From NCBI GenBank assembly GCA_021160205.1, contig JAGHCZ010000032.1, positions 1 to 5,457 on the forward strand: a stretch of 5,457 nucleotides of DNA, written 5' to 3'. The notes beneath the pieces are model-generated. The model ran no database searches. It was not told the origin of the DNA and was given only the letters and a program-made list of their open reading frames with translations. Position numbers and translations under genes: made by a program. Positions within the stretch are counted from its first letter, which is position 1; each line of letters begins with the position of its first letter. The stretch is from Nitrososphaerota archaeon. GTDB taxonomy: Archaea; Thermoproteota; Nitrososphaeria_A; Caldarchaeales; Wolframiiraptoraceae. Shown piece by piece: positions 1-3,811 of this stretch.

Positions 1-1
1 C

Positions 2-91
2 GTCCAGCGGGCTAAGAGATTCCTCGTGACCGCGAGGCGGAGCATCTTCTCCAGCATGACCACCTTAGACCACCTAGGCGAGAAAGGTTAG
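2..91 (+). CDS. possible 3' end of an unidentified gene (partial)
   Basis: An open frame enters from the left edge and stops at TAG (89-91), leaving 29 codons that end in DHLGEKG. Third codon positions are mostly G or C and the peptide is of mixed, plausible composition (it begins VQRAKRFL), so it could be the tail of a real protein, but I do not recognise a family. The zinc-finger gene starts 26 nt downstream on the same strand, so the two could be co-transcribed. The opposite strand also has a short open frame here (ATG at 57 reading leftwards), so the coding strand is not certain. Confidence 0.3.
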   Translation, partial: VQRAKRFLVTARRSIFSSMTTLDHLGEKG

Positions 92-161
92 ATTCGCGGC
101 CATGGATCTCGAGATCGATGGAGAGAAAGAAATCTCGAGGTCGACCACCTTTGACCACCAC
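58..161. repeat. two tandem pairs of GACCACC flanking a palindrome
   Basis: GACCACC occurs at 58-64 and 68-74, and again at 143-149 and 153-159, each pair with an exact 10-bp period (one helical turn). The two 19-bp blocks (58-76 and 143-161) agree at 16 positions. Their midpoint (about 109.5) almost coincides with the centre of the 12-bp palindrome at 105-116. The blocks are read in different frames by the flanking coding sequences, so the similarity is at DNA level. A regulatory or structural role is inferred only. Confidence 0.45.
105..116. promoter_or_regulatory. 12-bp perfect palindrome just before the zinc-finger start codon
   Basis: GATCTCGAGATC is a perfect inverted repeat ending one base before the ATG at 118. 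Its core ATCTCGAG recurs at 132-139 inside the gene. Position and symmetry suit an operator bound by a homodimer, for example autoregulation, but there is no direct evidence of binding. It could also be chance. Confidence 0.35.
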
Positions 162-444
162 CATCAACATCTTAAATAAAAATCTAAGGTATAGATGCCC
201 GATCTGCAGGAAAGAATTCAGAACGATTCTAAGCTTGATAGGTCATGGCCTCAGCCGGCATAAACTCAATCTCCTAGCCCTAGAAATGGAAAGAAAAGGA
301 GAGAGTAAGAAGAGACCACGCCGGACAGCCCTCGAATACATAAAACTACCATGTGGGGGCGCCCGGATTCGAACCGGGGATCTCCGGGTGCCTTCTCCGA
401 CCAGCATACATAGGGGATCTGGAGCCCGGCGCCATAACCCTTAG
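118..444 (+). CDS. small C2H2 zinc-finger protein with AT-hook-like N-terminus
   Basis: This 108-aa basic protein has one classical C2H2 zinc finger, C27-x2-C30-x12-H43-x4-H48, with the usual hydrophobic F34 and L40, which should bind one zinc ion. Residues 7-10 (RGRP) match the core of an AT-hook, which contacts the minor groove of A/T-rich DNA. A basic stretch (KKRPRR, 64-69) follows the finger. It is probably a small DNA-binding regulator; such one-finger proteins are frequent in archaea and their viruses. The ATG at 118 is the first start in the frame after a stop at 13-15; there is no strong Shine-Dalgarno and only a weak TATA-like stretch near 88-94. Residues 79-108 are antisense to the tRNA-Trp gene and give the familiar tRNA-derived peptide GARIRTGDL, so that tail is probably not under protein selection and the finger-bearing part is the functional portion. 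Confidence 0.6.
   Translation: MERKKSRGRPPLTTTINILNKNLRYRCPICRKEFRTILSLIGHGLSRHKLNLLALEMERKGESKKRPRRTALEYIKLPCGGARIRTGDLRVPSPTSIHRGSGARRHNP
390..418 (-). other. tRNA-Trp intron at canonical position 37/38 (29 nt)
   Basis: The boundaries are set by the mature anticodon loop CTCCAG|A. CTCC (positions 32-35) pairs with GGAG in the intron to give the 4-bp central helix, and the 5' bulge AGA is cut AG|A as expected. On the 3' side the gap before the CCCGG stem strand is AAGGCA (6 nt) instead of the canonical 3 nt, so the motif is relaxed. It is too short to hold the box C/D guide RNA known from euryarchaeal tRNA-Trp introns. Confidence 0.75.
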
Positions 445-456
445 CCCCGCATGGGA
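440..456 (-). other. D-loop intron of tRNA-Trp (17 nt)
   Basis: The intron TCCCATGCGGGGCTAAG is defined by a 4-bp central helix TAGC/GCTA, a 3-nt 5' bulge AAT cut AA|T, an inner CCC/GGG helix with loop ATGC, and a 3' bulge AGG cut AG|G. Splicing restores G18-G19 and a normal-length D loop, which supports these boundaries. The outer helix is the D stem GCC/GGC but is not contiguous with the bulge, so this is a relaxed bulge-helix-bulge. D-arm introns are known from several TACK archaea. Confidence 0.8.
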
Positions 457-496
457 TTGCTAGGCTACGCCCCCGAGTTCTGTGTTAGGGATATGA

Positions 497-506
497 ATTT
501 ATTAAA
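497..506 (-). promoter_or_regulatory. TATA box for tRNA-Trp
   Basis: On the minus strand this reads TTTAATAAAT, centred 27 bp upstream of the first tRNA base (474), the standard archaeal spacing. Transcription should therefore start at or next to the mature 5' end. Confidence 0.7.
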
Positions 507-556
507 ATTTATCCTTATGCTGGAGTTGGCATCGATATATTTTCGCCACTATTTGC

Positions 557-1369
557 CTAGGGCTTTATCGATATCTCCTCGTAGAGGCTTAGCCTGTAGC
601 CTTTATCCTCGATCAGGCTAAATGCTTTATGAGCAACTTCTTCGAATCCTTTTACCTTGGTGTCTTGTGGATGGAAGACTATTCTAAGGGTTTCTGGATC
701 ATAGTATTCTAGCTCTTTTTGGAACTTCTCTATGCTTTTTCCCGGATCCTCTATCCCAAAAGTTGGCGCGTATGCTTGTGCTATTAGAGGTGGCTGTTTT
801 CTGAGGAAGACCACCTTGTAAGTGCAGACATATGGATAGTATTCTAGGAAAACCGTCAAGGCTTCAGCGCTATAACTCCAGTTCGGAGGAGCTTCCCCGC
901 CGTCCGGCGGGCATCCGAAAACTTCCTTATGGATTTCCATAGCTTTCTCACATTTTGCCCTGGTCTTTTCCCTGTTTAGATTTGTGAATTCAAATATCCA
1001 CCTTTCCTCATCCATAGGCCAGAGTATAAGACCGTGGTGGCCTAGGACGTATTTGCCTAAGATCTTCCGTTTGACGTAGCTTACGAATTCTGGATTATGT
1101 TTGAGCGCATCCATATCATCCCTGTTAGCTGGTATTAGGAAATATTGGCGTTTCTCGATTCCGATCTCGCTTAAGCAGTCGTCAAGCTTCTCCAGATAGC
1201 CCTGATTATAGTTCCAAGGATCTAGATCATGTATTTCGATGAAGCATTTTCCGATGGTTTCTATAGGTTGTGTGAACTGTATTTGCCGTGAATAGAATCC
1301 GAGGGCGAATGCCGCTAGACCTGTAAGCCCGATCTTGATAACATCCCTTCTCTTCATCAAATCCTTCAT
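557..1369 (-). CDS. DUF2334-like polysaccharide-deacetylase-fold protein with Tat-type leader
   Basis: The 270-aa protein resembles the DUF2334 branch of the NodB-like carbohydrate esterase fold. Landmarks in order: IEIHDLDP (44-51, the metal/catalytic Asp region), YFLIP (76-80, second strand), GHHG (110-113, position of the HGxxH metal motif), PPNW (161-164) and FHPQD (232-236, the C-terminal His region). The second His expected of HGxxH is Leu116, so metal binding may differ or be lost. The N-terminus has KRRDVIK (6-12) followed by a hydrophobic stretch to about residue 25: a twin-arginine export leader or signal anchor, so the protein probably acts outside the membrane on surface or extracellular glycans (inferred). 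A TATA box lies at 1407-1416. Met5 (1357) is a credible alternative start, with AAGGA 4 nt before it. A relic of a paralogue lies just upstream. The substrate is unknown. Confidence 0.75.
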   Translation of the reverse strand: MKDLMKRRDVIKIGLTGLAAFALGFYSRQIQFTQPIETIGKCFIEIHDLDPWNYNQGYLEKLDDCLSEIGIEKRQYFLIPANRDDMDALKHNPEFVSYVKRKILGKYVLGHHGLILWPMDEERWIFEFTNLNREKTRAKCEKAMEIHKEVFGCPPDGGEAPPNWSYSAEALTVFLEYYPYVCTYKVVFLRKQPPLIAQAYAPTFGIEDPGKSIEKFQKELEYYDPETLRIVFHPQDTKVKGFEEVAHKAFSLIEDKGYRLSLYEEISIKP

Positions 1370-1406
1370 ACCAATTCTGGTCTAAAAACCTGTATTCAAT
1401 TGAGTG

Positions 1407-1416
1407 CTTTAAATTA
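1407..1416 (-). promoter_or_regulatory. TATA box for the deacetylase-fold gene
   Basis: The minus strand reads TAATTTAAAG, about 42 bp before the ATG at 1369. Transcription would start near 1385, leaving a leader of about 15 nt to Met1 or 27 nt to Met5. The element lies just downstream of the paralogue relic. Confidence 0.6.
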
Positions 1417-1445
1417 TCGCCGAGAATAAGCCGACTTCGTATACT

Positions 1446-1481
1446 AGGGGCTAAATCGTGTATCTCGACGAAGCGCTTACC
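1446..1481 (-). pseudogene. relic of a paralogous DUF2334-type gene
   Basis: On the minus strand these 36 bases translate to GKRFVEIHDLAP, matching GKCFIEIHDLDP (residues 40-51, bases 1217-1252) of the downstream gene at 9 of 12 residues and 27 of 36 bases, with most differences at synonymous sites. An in-frame TGA lies immediately before it (1482-1484), there is no start codon, and the similarity fades on both sides. The pattern of silent changes suggests the copy was once under protein selection and later decayed, leaving the catalytic-Asp segment as a fossil between cutA and the intact gene. Confidence 0.6.
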
Positions 1482-1563
1482 TCAGGTCAAATAATATTTT
1501 TGATTAGAGAATTCGATTTCCAATCCGGCTCTCTCGTTCTAAGGATGCGGTGAGTATCTCAAT

Positions 1564-1896
1564 TTACGTTGACTCCGGTTTTCTCACATTTTGGCTGATC
1601 CATGTTAGGTAGCTCATGTTCCTCGCTATTATCGGTAGGGCTATTATCTCTGGGACGCTGTAGCTGTGAATTTGCTTGACTGCTTGGATTAGTTTTTCCA
1701 TTTGGTCGAGCCGCGTCTTCGCGATTAGGAGGGCTTCCTGGGCTTCATCTATTTTTCCTTCCCACCAGAACAGGGATTTGATCCCTCTTACAATGTTCAC
1801 GCAGGCCGCTAACCTTTCTTCGAGGAGCCTCCGAGCTATATTTTCCGATTCTTCGCTGGATGCGGTTATCAGGACGACGATGTACGCTCCAAGCAT
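1564..1896 (-). CDS. cutA: CutA family protein (divalent ion tolerance)
   Basis: The 110-aa protein matches CutA1 along its whole length (the family is about 100-115 aa). Diagnostic stretches are LAACVNI (29-35), FWWEGKI (43-49), the LIAKT strand (57-61) and HSYSVPEIIAL (77-87), followed by YLTWI (96-100). CutA forms a very stable cytoplasmic trimer with a ferredoxin-like fold; it was named for copper tolerance in E. coli, but its general biochemical role is still unsettled. The ATG at 1896 has no Shine-Dalgarno, while a TATA-like element is centred 27 bp upstream (1919-1928), so the mRNA is probably leaderless. It is divergent from the DNA glycosylase gene across a 94-bp spacer. The cutA assignment is firm; a role in metal tolerance here is family knowledge only. 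Confidence 0.95.
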   Translation of the reverse strand: MLGAYIVVLITASSEESENIARRLLEERLAACVNIVRGIKSLFWWEGKIDEAQEALLIAKTRLDQMEKLIQAVKQIHSYSVPEIIALPIIARNMSYLTWISQNVRKPEST

Positions 1897-1918
1897 GGCA
1901 TATATCAGGAAGCGGCTA

Positions 1919-1928
1919 AAGTTAATGA
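1919..1928 (-). promoter_or_regulatory. TATA-like element for cutA, copy 1 of a 10-bp repeat
   Basis: The minus strand reads TCATTAACTT, centred 27 bp before the cutA ATG, which suits a leaderless transcript. The same 10 bp (AAGTTAATGA on the + strand) recur at 1977-1986, directly before the divergent glycosylase start. Confidence 0.5.
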
Positions 1929-1957
1929 ATGTTAGGTGGCGCCGTTTTCTAGGCTGT

Positions 1958-1966
1958 AATCATTTA
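1958..1966 (+). promoter_or_regulatory. TATA-like element for the DNA glycosylase gene
   Basis: AATCATTTA is centred about 29 bp before the GTG at 1991, consistent with transcription starting at or just before the start codon. It is a weak match to the TATA consensus. Confidence 0.4.
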
Positions 1967-1990
1967 GGGTGGGTTGAAGTTAATGATTAA

Positions 1991-2584
1991 GTGGAGATGC
2001 GGTCGTCTTCGCTGCTCTTCAGGGAATTTTATTTGAGAGACCCCGCCGATGTAGCGAGAGAGCTCCTCGGAAAGATTTTGGTTAGGGTGATTAATGGCCG
2101 GAGATTATCTTGCATGATCGTTGAGGTCGAAGCGTATTATGGGCCGGAGGATCCCGCATCGAGGGCTAGGAAGGGCGGAGACTTGAGGAGGGTGATGCTC
2201 GGCGATGTGGGAGTTGCATTGATCTACGGCATACATAGGCAGTGGCTTCTAAACGTCGTGGCTCACGGGGAGGGAGAGCCGGGCGCGGTTTTGATCAGGA
2301 GTGGCGAGCCATTAGAGGGCATAGAATTGATGAGGAAGTTCCGCGGAGTTGATGATCTGCGCCTACTTACGAGCGGGCCTGGTAGATTGACTAGGGCCAT
2401 GCGCATAGATAAGAGCTTGCATGGGAAGCCCGTTTACGTGAGGGATCACGGGCTATGGATCGAGGAGGGAGAGGAGGTTTCGCCGAGGATCGTCGAGAGA
2501 AGTCATAGGATCGGGGTTTCAGAGGATTTACCTATTCCTCTTAGATTTTATGTGAAAGGTAACGCGTATGTTTCGAGAAAATAA
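1991..2584 (+). CDS. DNA-3-methyladenine glycosylase, AAG/MPG family
   Basis: This 197-aa protein belongs to the AAG/MPG family, monofunctional glycosylases that remove alkylated purines such as 3-methyladenine (and often hypoxanthine) to start base-excision repair. Family landmarks are REFYLRDPADVARELLGK (11-28), IVEVEAYYGPEDPAS (43-57) with the likely water-activating Glu47 and DNA-intercalating Tyr49, IYG (78-80), LNVV (87-90), GAVLIR (97-102) and GPGRLTRAM (129-137). Compared from memory with human AAG, the active-site His136 aligns with Arg58 and the base-stacking Tyr159 with Ala76, so the base pocket may differ from the human enzyme. Length is normal for prokaryotic members. The start is GTG at 1991, which suits a leaderless mRNA; ATG at 1997 is an alternative. 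The stop is 5 nt from that of the convergent membrane-protein gene. Confidence 0.92.
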   Translation: MEMRSSSLLFREFYLRDPADVARELLGKILVRVINGRRLSCMIVEVEAYYGPEDPASRARKGGDLRRVMLGDVGVALIYGIHRQWLLNVVAHGEGEPGAVLIRSGEPLEGIELMRKFRGVDDLRLLTSGPGRLTRAMRIDKSLHGKPVYVRDHGLWIEEGEEVSPRIVERSHRIGVSEDLPIPLRFYVKGNAYVSRK

Positions 2585-2589
2585 TTTGT

Positions 2590-3363
2590 TCAGGGGAGAT
2601 GTTGCATGATTACCAAGGAATAGGCCTCTAATACGGCGGCCGCGAATAACGTTAAAAATATCAGCGGAAGCAGTTTCTTCAAGATATTAAAGTACCTTGA
2701 CAAATTCTGATCAGGATTTTCTGAAAGGGCGGGTGCGACCGCGAATATGCAGAGAGCCGTGATCGAAGCGGTCTCAAATGGGAGAAATTCCGCTCCCGAG
2801 AACCTCATTCCGCTCATTAATGCTATTCCCCCTATGAGATAACATTGGAGCGCGAGCCCGTATATCGGAAGGGTCATCGAGAGGATCTTGTACGGCTTCC
2901 ACCCAATCGGCTTGAACAACCATATGCCGCGCTCATAATATATCCTCGCTAAATATTTGTCTGAGAAAGGCTTCGCCTTCAAGATCAGCGGAGGGAAAAA
3001 CGCAATTATCGAGGCGACTAACGCGTTATTCAAGAAAATTCCCAGTCCAAGCGACAGCGTCGTCGCCCATGGTCCTTTGAAGCCTAGCAGCTTAAAGAAT
3101 TGGAAGAATGTTTGGGCGATTAGGTTCGCTCTGGTGATGGCGATCTTTAGGGCTGGAAGCTGCGTTGCGTACCCCGCTCCACGGGTTTCCGCTTGAGTTA
3201 TTCCGAGGATTAATCCTAAAAGGGATGCGCAGACTAAAGCTCCGCAGATCGTCGCTATCTTCCTAAGCCTCGAAATAACTTCCACCCCTCCTTCATGAGA
3301 ACTTAACTTCCCTTCAATAAAGATCATTCTTCGAAAGATGCCGCATCTGCAACAATCTTCCAT
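2590..3363 (-). CDS. SpoIIM-like integral membrane protein
   Basis: A polytopic membrane protein of up to 257 aa with five predicted membrane segments, at about 34-54, 98-128, 159-184, 190-213 and 229-254. The pattern of a first helix, an extracytoplasmic stretch, then GLGIFLNN (106-113) and a last helix ending in LEAY (245-248) resembles the SpoIIM/DUF95 family, which is common in archaea that do not sporulate and whose molecular role is unclear. The match is by feel, so family membership is moderate. The start is uncertain: the ATG at 3363 gives an odd CCxC-containing leader, but the shared TATA (3377-3384) would place transcription near 3354, favouring ATG 3327 (Met13); GTG 3285 (Val27) has GGAGG upstream but too close. 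I give the longest form. It is divergent from the MgtC-family gene and convergent with the glycosylase gene. Confidence 0.6.
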   Translation of the reverse strand: MEDCCRCGIFRRMIFIEGKLSSHEGGVEVISRLRKIATICGALVCASLLGLILGITQAETRGAGYATQLPALKIAITRANLIAQTFFQFFKLLGFKGPWATTLSLGLGIFLNNALVASIIAFFPPLILKAKPFSDKYLARIYYERGIWLFKPIGWKPYKILSMTLPIYGLALQCYLIGGIALMSGMRFSGAEFLPFETASITALCIFAVAPALSENPDQNLSRYFNILKKLLPLIFLTLFAAAVLEAYSLVIMQHLP

Positions 3364-3376
3364 GCTAACTCCAATT

Positions 3377-3384
3377 CTTATAAG
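3377..3384. promoter_or_regulatory. palindromic TATA element shared by two divergent genes
   Basis: CTTATAAG is a perfect palindrome centred 26.5 bp before the ATG at 3407, an ideal leaderless spacing for the MgtC-family gene. Being symmetric, the same element could bind TBP for the minus-strand membrane-protein gene and start transcription near 3354. Confidence 0.65.
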
Positions 3385-3406
3385 TCATCTCCAACAAACT
3401 ACTTCT

Positions 3407-3811
3407 ATGATATCTGAGCTTGCGCTATTAGGGAGAATCGCGTTGGCGTTCGTGCTCGGCGGAGCCATAGGTTTCGAGCGTGAGAGAGTCGATAAACCCG
3501 CTGGGCTTCGGACTCACATCCTAGTTTCAACCGGATCTTGCTTATTCACCGTTCTTTCACTTTACGCTTTTCCCGGATCTGATCCGGCCAGGGTGGCCGC
3601 ATATATCGTCGCGGGTATAGGGTTCATCGGAGCTGGGACGATAATCCAGACGAGGGAGCGGGTTGTCGGAATAACGACGGCGGCGTGTCTCTGGGTAGTT
3701 TCCTCGATAGGGATGGCCGTGGGAGCGGGATTCTATTTCTTAGCAGTTTTCACGACGGCAATCGCATATCTGGCCTTGAGGTTGGGATGGCTCGAGAAAA
3801 GGGTGAAGTAG
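3407..3811 (+). CDS. MgtC/SapB-family membrane protein (membrane domain only)
   Basis: From ATG 3407 this is a 134-aa protein that is almost wholly the MgtC/SapB membrane domain. Family hallmarks are GGAIGFERE (18-26), AGLRTH (32-37), the GS after LVST (43-44), GIGFIGAGTI (70-79) and GITTAACLW (88-96), with about four membrane segments. It lacks the ACT-like cytoplasmic C-terminal domain of Salmonella MgtC (about 230 aa). MgtC proteins are linked to growth in low Mg2+ and virulence in bacteria; the role in archaea is unknown and transport has not been shown. The frame is open from ATG 3338, but the palindromic TATA at 3377-3384 lies inside that extension and sits 26.5 bp before ATG 3407, so the shorter leaderless form is preferred. 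Its TAG abuts the stop codon of the convergent MFS gene with no gap. Confidence 0.92.
   Translation: MISELALLGRIALAFVLGGAIGFERERVDKPAGLRTHILVSTGSCLFTVLSLYAFPGSDPARVAAYIVAGIGFIGAGTIIQTRERVVGITTAACLWVVSSIGMAVGAGFYFLAVFTTAIAYLALRLGWLEKRVK

Larger units (their letters stand above)
354..474 (-). tRNA. tRNA-Trp(CCA) with two introns
   Basis: Read on the minus strand, the gene runs from a GGGGGCG acceptor strand (474-468) to CGCCCCC plus discriminator A (354); no CCA is encoded. The T arm is CCCGG-TTCGAAT-CCGGG, the variable loop is the 5-nt AGATC, and the anticodon stem is CCGGG/CCCGG with loop CTCCAG...A, giving anticodon CCA at 420-422. Two insertions interrupt the mature tRNA: 17 nt in the D loop (440-456) and 29 nt between positions 37 and 38 (390-418). 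Removing both gives a 75-nt cloverleaf with D loop AGCAAGGTTA (G18-G19 present) and a U13-U22 mismatch in the D stem. Stems are almost all G:C, as in thermophiles. The 3' half is overlapped antisense by the zinc-finger gene. Confidence 0.93.

Noticed and set aside
1..57. Minus-strand frame starting at ATG 57 and running off the left edge, with AGGTGG before it
   Set aside because: It is only 19 codons, the ribosome-site spacing is too short, and the + strand frame through the same bases is equally open. It remains possible.
1..353. Boundary of an integrated mobile element at tRNA-Trp
   Set aside because: No integrase and no second copy of the tRNA 3' end are visible in the window, so it stays a hypothesis and is not listed as a feature.
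390..418. Box C/D guide RNA in the tRNA-Trp intron, as in Euryarchaeota
   Set aside because: The intron is only 29 nt and has no room for C and D boxes with guide sequences.
354..474. First reading as a long-variable-arm tRNA (Ser or Leu)
   Set aside because: The extra length is explained by two introns; after removing them the variable loop is 5 nt and the anticodon is CCA (Trp).
1676..1990. Open frame of 104 codons on the + strand
   Set aside because: It lies antisense to cutA, a clear family member, and shows no family features of its own.
2957..3196. Open frame of 79 codons on the + strand
   Set aside because: It is a shadow of the SpoIIM-like membrane protein, whose frame has coherent membrane helices; this one has none of its own.
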